DNA from: JACPYF01 sp947085525
GTDB lineage: Bacteria > Patescibacteriota > Saccharimonadia > Saccharimonadales > Saccharimonadaceae
NCBI GenBank assembly: GCA_947085525.1
Contig: CAMTWU010000008.1
Span: forward strand, 1-64,000
Direction: 5' to 3'
DNA: 64,000 nt
Position 1 is the first letter of the stretch. Every line of letters starts with the position of its first letter. The position numbers and the translations under genes were made by a program. The notes beneath the pieces are model-generated. The model made no database searches and was not told the DNA's origin. It worked only from the letters and a program-made list of their open reading frames with translations. Below, in pieces: positions 8,562-17,088 of this stretch.

Positions 8562-9965
8562 ATGAGATGGGGAACCATTTTAGCATCACTAAAGAGTGCG
8601 GACATGCGAAAGCGCCTACTGTCTGTATTGCTGATGGTTGTGGCCTATCGATTCCTTGCACACGTTCCCGTTCCTCTAGCTGAACCAACTCAACTCAAAA
8701 AAGTCATCGATACAGTACTGACGGGTAGCGACTTCGGTGGCTTTTTGAACTTATTATCAGGTGGTGCACTGGCCAGTTTCTCTATCGTATTGGTTGGTTT
8801 GAGCCCATATATTACCGCATCGATCATTACTCAGTTGATGACAAAGGTTATACCGAAGCTAGAAGAGCTGCATAAGGACGGTGAATCAGGACGACGCAAG
8901 ATCAACCAGTGGACACGTATGATTACTTTACCTCTAGCAGTTGTGCAATCAATTGCCTTTATTTTCATCCTTCGCCAGAGTGTCTTGGCTGGGAGTACAG
9001 TAGTGCTCGATAGTATAACACCGATTGAATGGATCGTCGCTGTAACGGCTATGACCGCAGGTGCGATGTTACTAATGTGGATTGGTGAGTTGATGACCGA
9101 GCAAGGGGTCGGAAACGGTATTAGTCTGTTAATTTTCGCTGGTATTATTTCACAGATCCCTAGTACTATGGACACCTTATGGACGTCTCTAACCCAAAGT
9201 GGTGGTCAAAAACTAGAGTTGCTGTACTATACATTCCCAATAGATGCTCCCAGTTTTTGGACGATTAGTATATTAGGAATAGTCAGTTTAGTGGTGCTGT
9301 ATATCCTGGTGAAAATTAATGAAGCGCAGCGTATTATACACATCAACTACGCAAAGCGTGTCCAGGGGAATACTGCCTATGGTGGCACAACTAGTATATT
9401 GCCAGTCAAGATCATCACCGCTGGTGTAATACCAGTGATCTTCGCTGTAGCCTTCTTATCATTACCTGCGTTTGTTGGCCAGATTCTCAAGGCTACGCAG
9501 AACCCTCAGTACACCGAAATAGCTAACAACCTGATCAAATGGTTCCAAGCACCTTCCGGTGGTCTCACAACACTTGCCGATGGCGCTTGGGTATACCCAG
9601 CGGCGTATTTCCTACTGGTTGTGCTCTTTACGTACTTTTATACAGGCATTGTCTTTAACTCTGACGAAATTGCCGAAAACTTGCAAAAACAAGGTGGATT
9701 CATCTCGCACATTCGTCCTGGCCCGGCAACTGCAAAATACCTGCGTACTGTAGTAAATCGCCTCACATTGTTTGGTTCTATTACTCTAGGTATTATCGCG
9801 ATCCTACCGTTTGTCGGTGAATATGTGGCAGCACAGTTCGGCGTCACCACCGCAAACCTGGCTATTGGTGGTACAGGACTATTGATTGTTGTCTCTGTAG
9901 CCCTAGAAGCGCTACGTCAGATCAACTCACGTGCGTTGATGGTTACTTACGACGAATACAAGTAA
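8562..9965 (+). CDS. secY: protein translocase subunit SecY
   Basis: SecY (467 aa, about 10 membrane spans) forms the Sec channel with SecE (encoded at 50596). Conserved signatures are GGALASFSIVLVGLSPYITASII (plug and helix 2 region, near residue 68), GELMTEQGVGNGISLLIFAG (near 173), and the cytoplasmic loop HINYAKRVQGN and HIRPGPATAKYL. The gene closes the spc operon; adk and map, often found next, are absent. Strong AAAGGAGGG ribosome binding site. Confidence 0.97.
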   Translation: MRWGTILASLKSADMRKRLLSVLLMVVAYRFLAHVPVPLAEPTQLKKVIDTVLTGSDFGGFLNLLSGGALASFSIVLVGLSPYITASIITQLMTKVIPKLEELHKDGESGRRKINQWTRMITLPLAVVQSIAFIFILRQSVLAGSTVVLDSITPIEWIVAVTAMTAGAMLLMWIGELMTEQGVGNGISLLIFAGIISQIPSTMDTLWTSLTQSGGQKLELLYYTFPIDAPSFWTISILGIVSLVVLYILVKINEAQRIIHINYAKRVQGNTAYGGTTSILPVKIITAGVIPVIFAVAFLSLPAFVGQILKATQNPQYTEIANNLIKWFQAPSGGLTTLADGAWVYPAAYFLLVVLFTYFYTGIVFNSDEIAENLQKQGGFISHIRPGPATAKYLRTVVNRLTLFGSITLGIIAILPFVGEYVAAQFGVTTANLAIGGTGLLIVVSVALEALRQINSRALMVTYDEYK

Positions 9966-9966
9966 T

Positions 9967-9994
9967 TTGACATTGTCTTTTAAACCGCTACAAT
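9967..9994 (+). promoter_or_regulatory. promoter P1 upstream of infA
   Basis: TTGACA (9967-9972), 16-base spacer, TACAAT (9989-9994), directly after the secY stop. It would start transcription near 10001 for infA-rpmJ-rpsM-rpsK-rpsD-rpoA-rplQ and perhaps rplM-rpsI. Confidence 0.75.
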
Positions 9995-10046
9995 AAAAGT
10001 ACTAATTATCGGTTTTTCTCAAAGAAGGGAATTTTGAGGAAAACTC

Positions 10047-10075
10047 TTTACTTGACCCTATAACTCGTGTATAAT
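10047..10075 (+). promoter_or_regulatory. promoter P2 upstream of infA
   Basis: TTTACT (10047-10052), 17-base spacer, TATAAT (10070-10075). The predicted start near 10082 leaves only about 9 bases before the infA ATG, with no clear ribosome binding site, so this transcript would be nearly leaderless. Confidence 0.65.
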
Positions 10076-10090
10076 CATTCCTTGTAGTCT

Positions 10091-10315
10091 ATGGCAGTTC
10101 AAAAGGAAGTAATCAAGCTAACAGGTAAAGTATTAGAAGCTTTACCGAACGCCCAGTTCAAACTGGAGCTTGAGAACGGCCATACGATCATCGGGCACAT
10201 TTCGGGTAAGATGCGCAAGCACTACATACGACTTGTCCCAGGTGACAAAGTGGAAGTTGAGTTAACCCCCTATGATCTCACAAAGGGTAGAATCACCTTC
10301 CGCTCCAGAGAATAA
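10091..10315 (+). CDS. infA: translation initiation factor IF-1
   Basis: IF-1 (74 aa) is an OB-fold factor that occupies the 30S A site during initiation. Segments KEVIKLTGKVLEALPNAQFK and GKMRKHYIRLVPGDKVEVEL match the family over its full length. It lies between secY and rpmJ with two promoters in front. Confidence 0.97.
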   Translation: MAVQKEVIKLTGKVLEALPNAQFKLELENGHTIIGHISGKMRKHYIRLVPGDKVEVELTPYDLTKGRITFRSRE

Positions 10316-10351
10316 ATTAACCCCAAAGATAGTTTCTTTAAAGGAGAAATC

Positions 10352-10468
10352 ATGAAAGTTCGCGCTAGCGTCAAAAAGATTAGTCCAGACGACCAACTAG
10401 TACGCCGTAAAGGTAAGCTTCGTGTTATCAACAAGAAACGTCCAAAGAACAAGCAAAGGCAAGGTTAA
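10352..10468 (+). CDS. rpmJ: 50S ribosomal protein L36, cysteine-free form
   Basis: L36 (38 aa) is a small 50S protein. It reads MKVRASVKKISPDD, then LVRRKGKLRVINKKR and ends KNKQRQG, the family framework. The three Cys and one His that bind zinc in the common form are replaced (the CxxC region reads SPDD), so it should not bind zinc. AAAGGAG lies seven bases upstream. The gene is only 39 codons long and easily missed. Confidence 0.93.
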   Translation: MKVRASVKKISPDDQLVRRKGKLRVINKKRPKNKQRQG

Positions 10469-10472
10469 ATAA

Positions 10473-10859
10473 GTGGCTAGAATCGCAAACGTAACAATCC
10501 CAACTGAAAAACAGGTTCAGATCTCACTAACCTATATTTATGGAATTGGTCCAAAATACGCTGGCGATATTCTGGAAACAACAAAAATTGACCCAACAAA
10601 ACGTGTCAAAGACCTCTCAGAGGCTGAACTGACTAAAATTCGTAACATTATCGATCAAGATTATAACGTCGAAGGTGATCTGCAACGTGTCGTGTCTAAC
10701 AATATCAAACGTCTCAAAGATATTGGTAGTTACCGTGGGTTACGTCACAAAAACGCATTGCCATCACGTGGTCAACGAACCCGTACAAATGCTCGAACCC
10801 GTCGTGGTAAAAAAGTTGCTGTTGGTGGAACACAAAAGAAAGCAGCGAGTAAGACTTAG
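10473..10859 (+). CDS. rpsM: 30S ribosomal protein S13
   Basis: S13 (128 aa) contacts P-site tRNA and forms intersubunit bridges. MARIANVTIPTEKQVQISLTYIYGIG is replaced here only in small details from the family; the C-terminal RGLRHKNALPSRGQRTRTNA is conserved. A GTG start at 10473, four bases after the rpmJ stop. Confidence 0.97.
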   Translation: MARIANVTIPTEKQVQISLTYIYGIGPKYAGDILETTKIDPTKRVKDLSEAELTKIRNIIDQDYNVEGDLQRVVSNNIKRLKDIGSYRGLRHKNALPSRGQRTRTNARTRRGKKVAVGGTQKKAASKT

Positions 10860-10868
10860 GAATACATT

Positions 10869-11321
10869 ATGGCAGAAGATAAAACTACACCAATCACCGA
10901 AGAACCAGTGGCAGCAGAAACAGCTGCAACTGTCGCTAAACCCAAAGTTTCTAAAAAGAAACAAAAGCGATCTGTTCCTGTGGGGCAGGTTCATATTCAA
11001 GCGACCTTTAACAACACTATCGTGACCTTTACTGACAAAAAAGGCGGTAAACTAACAGCTAGCAGCGCTGGTGCATGTGGTTTCCGTGGTAGCAAAAAAG
11101 GTACAGCCTACGCTGCACAAATCGCTAGCGAAAAAGCTGCAGAAGCAGCCAAAGCAGCACATGGTGTGAAATCAGTAGAAGTATTTGTTAAAGGTGTTGG
11201 CCTAGGCCGAGATGCAGCTATCCGTGCACTTACAGGACTAGATATTGCAGTAGATAGCATCAAAGACGTCACAGGTATACCACACGGTGGTACCCGACCA
11301 CGTAAAGCGAGGAGAGCATAA
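10869..11321 (+). CDS. rpsK: 30S ribosomal protein S11
   Basis: S11 (150 aa) lies on the platform near the E site. The conserved core starts near residue 38 (GQVHIQATFNNTIVTFTD) and ends GIPHGGTRPRKARRA. About 35 Ala/Lys/Glu-rich residues form an unusual N-terminal extension. The stop overlaps the rpsD start. Confidence 0.96.
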   Translation: MAEDKTTPITEEPVAAETAATVAKPKVSKKKQKRSVPVGQVHIQATFNNTIVTFTDKKGGKLTASSAGACGFRGSKKGTAYAAQIASEKAAEAAKAAHGVKSVEVFVKGVGLGRDAAIRALTGLDIAVDSIKDVTGIPHGGTRPRKARRA

Positions 11322-11944
11322 TGGCACGAGATCGAAGTCCAATAGTTAAACAAAGTCGTCGCGAAGGCTATGCGCTGCACCCTAAAGCGCACAAAGTTAT
11401 GGCAAAAAAGAGTACTCCTCCAGGCCAACACGGTCGTTCACGACAAGCAAAACCTAGCCTTTACGCTACTCAACTGCGTGAAAAGCAAAAAGTCCGCCGA
11501 ATTTACGGCCTGCTAGAAAAGCAATTTGCGAAACTCATGAAAGAAGCTTCACGTTCACAAGGTCAATCAGGTGAACTATTACTAGAACTACTAGAACGTC
11601 GCCTCGACAACGCAGTATACCGCGCAGGTTTTGCAACAAGCCGTCGTGGTAGCCGTCAGCTTGTGACTCATGGTCACTTTATGCTCAACGGTCGCCGTGT
11701 TGATATCCCGTCTATCCGCCTAAAAGAAGGTGATGAAGTCACCCTCCGTCCGAAATCTGCAAACGGCAAAAACATTTATTTCGCTACTATCCAAGATACT
11801 ATAAAGAACACCTCTCAACAGCCTCTCAGCTGGTTGAAAAGTGATCAGAAAAAGATATCTTTTACAGTAACCGGCAAACCCACCCGCGAAGAGGCCGAAG
11901 ATAGTATAAATGAACAATTAATCGTCGAATATTACTCACGTTAA
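11321..11944 (+). CDS. rpsD: 30S ribosomal protein S4
   Basis: S4 (207 aa) starts 30S assembly. The S4 RNA-binding domain is at about residues 95-155 (RRLDNAVYRAGFATSRRGSRQLVTHGHFMLNGRRV region). The N-terminus PIVKQSRREGYALHPKAHK has no zinc-binding cysteines. GCGAGGAGAG in the rpsK end is the binding site. Confidence 0.97.
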   Translation: MARDRSPIVKQSRREGYALHPKAHKVMAKKSTPPGQHGRSRQAKPSLYATQLREKQKVRRIYGLLEKQFAKLMKEASRSQGQSGELLLELLERRLDNAVYRAGFATSRRGSRQLVTHGHFMLNGRRVDIPSIRLKEGDEVTLRPKSANGKNIYFATIQDTIKNTSQQPLSWLKSDQKKISFTVTGKPTREEAEDSINEQLIVEYYSR

Positions 11945-11969
11945 GACTTTAAAAGAAGGAGAACAACCC

Positions 11970-12890
11970 GTGTCAAAAGTCATACATAACCCAACATTAG
12001 CAAACGTAACCCAGCATTCACCAATGAGTGCTACCTTCGTCATCGAACCACTTCACAGTGGCTACGGAATGACATTAGGAAACAGCCTACGTCGCGTACT
12101 ACTATCTAGTATTGCAGGTAGTGCTATCACATCATTTAAAATCGAAGGTGTTACACACGAATTTACAACTATTCCCGGTATCAAGGAAGACGTCGTTGAC
12201 ATCATGCTGAACCTCAAAAACATTCGGTTCAAAAACGTATTTGATGACCCAATCGAGCTAAGCCTTGATGTCAAAGGTGCTGGTGTTGTCAAAGCAAGTG
12301 CAATCAAAACGACTGGTGATGTAGAGGTTGTAAACCCACAACAAGTTATTGCGACTATCGACGACCCTAAAGGTTCTATGCACATCGACTTTATCGTCGA
12401 AACGGGACGAGGTTACCGAACTATCGAAGAATCAAGTGACAAGCGTGTCCACAGCGACATGATTGCACTAGATGCAGTATTCGGCCCTGTAAAACGTGTT
12501 CGTTATAACGTATCTGCAACTCGTGTTGGTCAAGTAACTGATCTAGATAAACTATCTCTAACAGTTGATACCGATGCTTCAATATCACCGCAAGACGCAT
12601 TCGAAGAAGCTGCAGCACTACTAATCAACCAGTACACAGCACTTGCTGGTAGTACTCGTGTAGAGGCCGCTCCCAGCTTGGTTAGCGACGCCGAAGAAGA
12701 TGGCGAGCTAGATACTCCTATCGAAGACCTCAACCTAACTGCTCGTACTGCAAACGCATTGATCAACAATGACATTCGTACTGTACAAGACCTAGTTAAC
12801 CTTAGCGAAGTAGATCTACGTGAACTAAAAGGTTTCGGTAGCAAAGCTTTGGACGAAGTAAAAGACAAGCTAGCGGAGTTGGAGCTTTAA
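11970..12890 (+). CDS. rpoA: RNA polymerase subunit alpha
   Basis: Alpha (306 aa) dimerises to nucleate RNA polymerase. The N-terminal domain contains EPLHSGYGMTLGNSLRRVLLSS and GAAVTSFKIEGV-like residues (here GSAITSFKIEGVTHEF). The C-terminal domain (from about residue 245: IEDLNLTARTANALINNDIR, KGFGSKALDEVKDKL) contacts UP elements and activators. GTG start with AGAAGGAG 11 bases upstream. Confidence 0.97.
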   Translation: MSKVIHNPTLANVTQHSPMSATFVIEPLHSGYGMTLGNSLRRVLLSSIAGSAITSFKIEGVTHEFTTIPGIKEDVVDIMLNLKNIRFKNVFDDPIELSLDVKGAGVVKASAIKTTGDVEVVNPQQVIATIDDPKGSMHIDFIVETGRGYRTIEESSDKRVHSDMIALDAVFGPVKRVRYNVSATRVGQVTDLDKLSLTVDTDASISPQDAFEEAAALLINQYTALAGSTRVEAAPSLVSDAEEDGELDTPIEDLNLTARTANALINNDIRTVQDLVNLSEVDLRELKGFGSKALDEVKDKLAELEL

Positions 12891-12893
12891 TAT

Positions 12894-13346
12894 ATGCACC
12901 GCCACGGATACCAAGGTCGCAAATTCGGCCGCGAACGTGACCAGCGCAAAGCGTTGATGAAGGGACTAGTCTCTAGTCTATTCGAGCATGGCAAAATCGA
13001 AACTACATTGACAAAGGCAAAAGACCTTCGACCTGCAGCTGAAAAGATAATCACAAAAGCAAAGCGTGGTGATCTAGCTTCTCGTCGCCAAGTTATTGCT
13101 GCGACTTCTACACTGGCTATCGCACATAAATTATTTGACGAGATCGCTCCTCAGTTAGATGGTCGTGATAGCGGATACCTACGTATTGTCAAAACTGACT
13201 TACGTCGTGGTGACAACACACAAATGGCTATTGTAGAGTTTGTTGATGAGTTAAAAGCAGTTCCGAAACCTGCAAAAGTAGCTAAAAAAACAGTAGCTAA
13301 GAAACCTGCTGTCAAAAAGCCAGCACCCAAGAAAGTAAAGGCATAG
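12894..13346 (+). CDS. rplQ: 50S ribosomal protein L17
   Basis: L17 (150 aa) begins MHRHGYQGRKFGRERDQRKALMKGL and has TTLTKAKDLRPAAEKIITKAKRGD, the normal signatures. About 30 Lys/Ala/Pro-rich residues extend the C-terminus. Three bases after rpoA. Confidence 0.96.
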   Translation: MHRHGYQGRKFGRERDQRKALMKGLVSSLFEHGKIETTLTKAKDLRPAAEKIITKAKRGDLASRRQVIAATSTLAIAHKLFDEIAPQLDGRDSGYLRIVKTDLRRGDNTQMAIVEFVDELKAVPKPAKVAKKTVAKKPAVKKPAPKKVKA

Positions 13347-13349
13347 ATC

Positions 13350-13799
13350 ATGACAAGTAAAACATATTCACAAAAACCATCAGAAGTTACCCGCAAGTGG
13401 GTGCTTATTGATGCTTCAGAAGCTCCTCTAGGCCGTATCTCAGTGCTAATTAGCAAATACCTGATTGGTAAATACAAGCCTACCTACACACCTCATATTG
13501 ATGCTGGTGATTTCGTGGTTGTTATTAACGCGGAAAAGGCAGTCCTAACTGGTGACAAAGAAGAAGCCAAGACATATTACCGTCACAGTGGTTTCCCAGG
13601 TGGTATCAAGAGCGCAACTGCACGTGAAGTACGTGAGAAACACCCAGAACGTTTGATCGAAGCATCTGTTAAAGGTATGCTACCAAAGAACAAACTAGCA
13701 GCCGAGCGTATGAAGCGACTCAAGATATTTATTGGTGGTGAACATGATCACAATGCACAGAAACCACAAAAGGTATCAGCGAAAGTAGAGGCAAAATAA
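13350..13799 (+). CDS. rplM: 50S ribosomal protein L13
   Basis: L13 (149 aa) is an early assembly protein. WVLIDASEAPLGRISVLISKYL, GDFVVVINAEKAVLTGDK and the KGMLPKNKLAAERMKRLKIF helix are conserved. A short tail ends KVEAK. It pairs with rpsI as in most bacteria, here attached to the alpha operon. Confidence 0.97.
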   Translation: MTSKTYSQKPSEVTRKWVLIDASEAPLGRISVLISKYLIGKYKPTYTPHIDAGDFVVVINAEKAVLTGDKEEAKTYYRHSGFPGGIKSATAREVREKHPERLIEASVKGMLPKNKLAAERMKRLKIFIGGEHDHNAQKPQKVSAKVEAK

Positions 13800-13800
13800 T

Positions 13801-14202
13801 ATGGCAACAAAAAATAACTATTTCTACGGATTAGGCCGACGCAAAAGTGCAACTGCACGTGCTCGTCTAACTAAAGGTAAAGGTATTGTAACCATCAACA
13901 GCAAACCTGCTGATGAATACCTAGACGGCAACACTAGCTTGCTAGCTGAGCTAACAGACCCATTAGCCCTAATTGGTAAACAAAAAGAATACGATGTATC
14001 TTTAGTTATCAAAGGTGGTGGTTTGAGCGGTCAAGTTGATGCTGCTAAACTAGCAATTGCAAAATCTATCAGTGTTATGAACGAAGATCTACGTTCTACA
14101 CTGAAAAAAGCAGGACTTCTCAAGCGTGACCCACGTGAGAAAGAACGTAAAAAATACGGTCTACGATCTGCTCGTAAAAAAGAACAGTTCTCAAAGCGTT
14201 AA
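13801..14202 (+). CDS. rpsI: 30S ribosomal protein S9
   Basis: S9 (133 aa): its C-terminal tail reaches P-site tRNA. GLGRRKSATARARLTKGKG and KKAGLLKRDPREKERKKYG and the final SKR are the family signatures. It is the last gene before the terminator at 14221. Confidence 0.97.
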   Translation: MATKNNYFYGLGRRKSATARARLTKGKGIVTINSKPADEYLDGNTSLLAELTDPLALIGKQKEYDVSLVIKGGGLSGQVDAAKLAIAKSISVMNEDLRSTLKKAGLLKRDPREKERKKYGLRSARKKEQFSKR

Positions 14203-14220
14203 GCTACTCTGTATTTTTCA

Positions 14221-14252
14221 AAAGACGTCGATATCTCGGCGTCTTTTTGTTT
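14221..14252 (+). terminator. terminator of the ribosomal supercluster
   Basis: A 10-bp stem (14221-14230 with 14237-14246, one T-G pair) with loop ATATCT is followed by TTGTTT; the 3' arm itself ends in TTTTT. It lies 18 bases after rpsI. Confidence 0.85.
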
Positions 14253-14270
14253 ATCGTATACACTATATAT

Positions 14271-15038
14271 ATGAGTGTCACCACCTTTCTGCATAAAACC
14301 CTGCGTCTACCATATAAAATGCATATTGAGCTAGATAAAAACAGAGACAAACAGACAACTATAGTCTTTGTTCATGGTCTCGGTAGCTCGGCCAAGATGT
14401 GGCAAGATATCACCCCAGAAATTAAGAATGCACGAGTCATCAGCGTTGATTTGCTAGGCTTCGGTAACTCAGTCAAACAAGACTGGATGAAATATAATGT
14501 TACCCAACAAGCTGCGTCCTTGCGGCATACCCTGTATAAACTTGGCTGCAATGAAAATATCATTCTCGTTGGCCACTCACTCGGTGCATTAGTTGCTATA
14601 GAATACGCACGTAAGTATTCTTTTAGTGTTGATCGTATCGTACTATGCAGCCCACCCCTGTATACATCTACCCAAGAACGAGACAAAATGTATATTAAAT
14701 TTTATCAATTTCTGCGTTCTCGTCCATCAACAGTACTAAGGAGTAGTCGTTACCTGCGCCTGAACAAAGGCATGAAGATAGATGAACAAACACTACCTGC
14801 GTATATCAAAAGTCTCGAGTCGGGGATAGAGAACCAAGACTCCTACATACGCTTACAAAAACTCAAAATACCTGTAGATATTATGTATGGTCGCTTGGAT
14901 ATTTTGTTAATTTCAAAAAACCTCAAAACAGTTGCCAGTCATAACAAAAACATTACACTGCATTCAGTTGCAGCTGGTCACGAAGTGCTTGGGCTATATC
15001 AATCGAAGCTATTGAAATTGCTATCAACTATGAATTAG
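14271..15038 (+). CDS. alpha/beta-fold hydrolase
   Basis: A 255-residue alpha/beta hydrolase; substrate unknown. VFVHGLG (from residue 32) provides the oxyanion hole. GHSLGA has the nucleophile at Ser103, the acid is probably the Asp of YGRLDILL, and the His is in AAGHEVLG near the end. The ATG at 14271 is preferred to an in-frame TTG at 14247, which lies in the upstream terminator. A TATACT-like -10 just upstream suggests a short or absent leader. No signal peptide. It converges with the HD gene, overlapping its end by 15 bases. Confidence 0.8.
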   Translation: MSVTTFLHKTLRLPYKMHIELDKNRDKQTTIVFVHGLGSSAKMWQDITPEIKNARVISVDLLGFGNSVKQDWMKYNVTQQAASLRHTLYKLGCNENIILVGHSLGALVAIEYARKYSFSVDRIVLCSPPLYTSTQERDKMYIKFYQFLRSRPSTVLRSSRYLRLNKGMKIDEQTLPAYIKSLESGIENQDSYIRLQKLKIPVDIMYGRLDILLISKNLKTVASHNKNITLHSVAAGHEVLGLYQSKLLKLLSTMN

Positions 15039-15698
15039 GAACTTTTCGGCCATCAAGGCAACTAGCTCTTCTCTCAAATCTACGACTTCTTTGAACTCTG
15101 GATATTCTTCTAAATACTTCCTAACGCTTTCATTTCGACGTTTTAGATTCAGCAGTGTTTCGCTACTATAATTTTCTTTCATAACTTTACCTTCGTTTGC
15201 AAAGTGTGTGAGTATCGGCATTATTTTATCTATTATCCTCACGAAACGAGCCTCCGGTATTTCCTGCGCCTCATAATCTTCTATTAACTGTACATAAGAT
15301 GGTAGGTCTGCGTATTCTTTTTTCAGCTGAGCAATTCCTAGCTTTTCTCTTTGACGCTTTTGTTCTAATCCTTCATCTGTTATAAAGTCAGTCGGGGTGT
15401 CTCCGACATAGGCTTCTACATCGTCATGTACACTAGCATAGCTGCCAACGAGATTTTGATCTAACTCTGGGTACAGTTTTACAGCAAGTTCCCTAGCTAC
15501 TTTTACAAGTGACAATGAATGTTCAGCCACATTTTCAGTTCTACCGTCGGGGTGTTCTACGCGTGTGCGTTCTTCCTGCACTAATTTGCTAGCTAGAGCG
15601 CCAATACCCAAGGCGGCATTTGCTACATCAGATACACCCTCGAACTCTGGACGTTTAAATTGAAAATTTACTTTTTCGGTACTCGCAGGTTGACTCAT
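15024..15698 (-). CDS. HD-domain hydrolase (5'-nucleotidase YfbR-like)
   Basis: A 224-residue metal-dependent phosphohydrolase of the HD superfamily. ENVAEHSLSLVKVARELAVKLYPELD carries the first His (residues near 55), SVHDDVEAYVGDTPTDF carries the HD pair, and a later helix supplies the last ligand. This spacing resembles the 5'-deoxynucleotidase/YfbR branch, but the substrate is inferred from family only. Monocistronic by position, divergent from nothing close; the 35-base gap to the next minus-strand gene suggests possible cotranscription. Confidence 0.65.
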   Translation of the reverse strand: MSQPASTEKVNFQFKRPEFEGVSDVANAALGIGALASKLVQEERTRVEHPDGRTENVAEHSLSLVKVARELAVKLYPELDQNLVGSYASVHDDVEAYVGDTPTDFITDEGLEQKRQREKLGIAQLKKEYADLPSYVQLIEDYEAQEIPEARFVRIIDKIMPILTHFANEGKVMKENYSSETLLNLKRRNESVRKYLEEYPEFKEVVDLREELVALMAEKFLIHS

Positions 15699-15732
15699 TA
15701 TTAAATAATTATGACATATAGGACATCTTATG

Positions 15733-16947
15733 TCACATATCTAAGACTAATCCGCCCCAGGTAAAGCCTTCTGCTCCGTAGCCTTCGCCTGAAAATGGGT
15801 TATAGAACTCACGAAAACCTGATTTTTCTATCAATTGTATTGATTGATCACGCAGTTGATCAGCTTGCTCGTCATATCCATAACGCCGCAAACCTTTTGC
15901 GATTAACCAGTTTGATCCCATCCACACTGGTCCGCGCCAGTTTGGCCAAGGCCAAGTATTTTCTAGATCAAAACTAGGTTCATTTAGCGACACCGTAGGG
16001 ACTCCGTGTGGGGTAGAGAAGTAGTCAGGGTCGGCCAGCATACCGACGAGTTGATTTGCCTCCTCGTGAGTTGCCAGTCCTGCGTACATTGGCATGAACA
16101 GTGCCCAAGTGCGGATATCTATTTTCATTTCCTTGTCACCCCAGTTCATAGTTGAACAGTATAGTCCATCATCGGCCACTAGTTTTTCACGAATTGCCTT
16201 CGATGTCTTGTCGGCATGTTCCAGCGACCATTCACTGATATGACCTTCGCCAGCGAGGCTAGCTAGTCTGGCTGTCTGGTTCAAACTTTCTAGTAATATG
16301 CAGTTAAATGGCAGGTCACGTACCCAATGTTTGAGATCCATACGTTGTTTAACGACAAATCTTGCCTCGCGCCAATCATCAACCAGATCCATACGAGCAG
16401 CGTAGTTTTCCGCCAATGTCCAGCTAGGGCCGAGCTCCAATGCCTGATCAAAGCGGGGACTGGTGTCTTCGCCCGATTCATCAGGATTGATGATACCGAT
16501 TAGTCCAGACTTACGTGGATCTCGGTCTCGGTAAAAGAACCGGTGAAAGTTATGAATATGTGGCAACATTTCACGAACAAACTTGATATCACCATCAGCT
16601 GCATATATTTTACTGACAGCCTCAGCCAGTAGTGGTGGTTGAGTGATACTACTAGTCTGTCGCTTGCCCCAAGTGATTTTGAGATGATCAGGTACATCTG
16701 TATGCTGCCAGTAAATCATATGGGGGATCATGCCATTCTCAAACTGTTTTGATACCAGTGCACGTAGTTCTTGCTTTGCCTGAGCAACATCGAAATGGCT
16801 CATTGTGATCGCCATGAAGCAGCTATCCCACAGCCATTGATACGGATATGTCTTGCTGCTGGGAATCGTGTAGCTATACTTACCAACAGTCCGCCTGTTT
16901 TGTTGGTATAAATGTTTGATTTTATGTTCTAACCCACCGTTTGTCAT
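15733..16947 (-). CDS. GH63-like (alpha/alpha)6-barrel glycoside hydrolase
   Basis: 404 residues. YPYQWLWDSCFMAITMSHF near the N-terminus, INPDESGEDTSPRFD mid-protein and WPNWRGPVWMGSNWLIAKGL near residue 325 are features of the GH63/trehalase-like barrel, including mannosylglycerate or glucosylglycerate hydrolases. The Asp of WDS and a late Glu are the likely catalytic pair. No signal peptide, so it acts in the cytoplasm. The start at 16947 (MTNGGLEHKI) is chosen; the frame stays open to 17124 but that extension crosses the trpS-operon promoter on the other strand. Substrate uncertain. Confidence 0.7.
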   Translation of the reverse strand: MTNGGLEHKIKHLYQQNRRTVGKYSYTIPSSKTYPYQWLWDSCFMAITMSHFDVAQAKQELRALVSKQFENGMIPHMIYWQHTDVPDHLKITWGKRQTSSITQPPLLAEAVSKIYAADGDIKFVREMLPHIHNFHRFFYRDRDPRKSGLIGIINPDESGEDTSPRFDQALELGPSWTLAENYAARMDLVDDWREARFVVKQRMDLKHWVRDLPFNCILLESLNQTARLASLAGEGHISEWSLEHADKTSKAIREKLVADDGLYCSTMNWGDKEMKIDIRTWALFMPMYAGLATHEEANQLVGMLADPDYFSTPHGVPTVSLNEPSFDLENTWPWPNWRGPVWMGSNWLIAKGLRRYGYDEQADQLRDQSIQLIEKSGFREFYNPFSGEGYGAEGFTWGGLVLDM

Positions 16948-16977
16948 AGTTACTATGTAGTATACCATCTGTTTTAT

Positions 16978-17005
16978 TTGACATATATTCCAAAGCACGT
17001 AAAAT
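16978..17005 (+). promoter_or_regulatory. promoter of the trpS operon
   Basis: TTGACA (16978-16983), 16-base spacer, TAAAAT (17000-17005). The expected start is near 17012, two bases before the leader-peptide ATG, so the leader peptide would be translated from an almost leaderless end. Confidence 0.65.
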
Positions 17006-17013
17006 ATAAGTAT

Positions 17014-17088
17014 ATGAAACAAATGCAAAGTACACAATACTGGTTTACCGACACTTCTCGTGGCGGTTTTCTCCGTGTGTTTGTGTAA
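17014..17088 (+). CDS. putative leader peptide with Tyr-Trp-Phe run
   Basis: A 24-codon reading frame whose residues 7-12 are TQYWFT, three different aromatic residues in a row; the single Trp codon is at 17041-17043. It ends with TAA at 17086-17088. It sits between a good promoter and a terminator hairpin ahead of an operon containing trpS. Its second half overlaps one arm of an alternative RNA pairing, the arrangement expected of a transcription-attenuation leader. No homologue can be recognised from sequence alone. Confidence 0.55.
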   Translation: MKQMQSTQYWFTDTSRGGFLRVFV

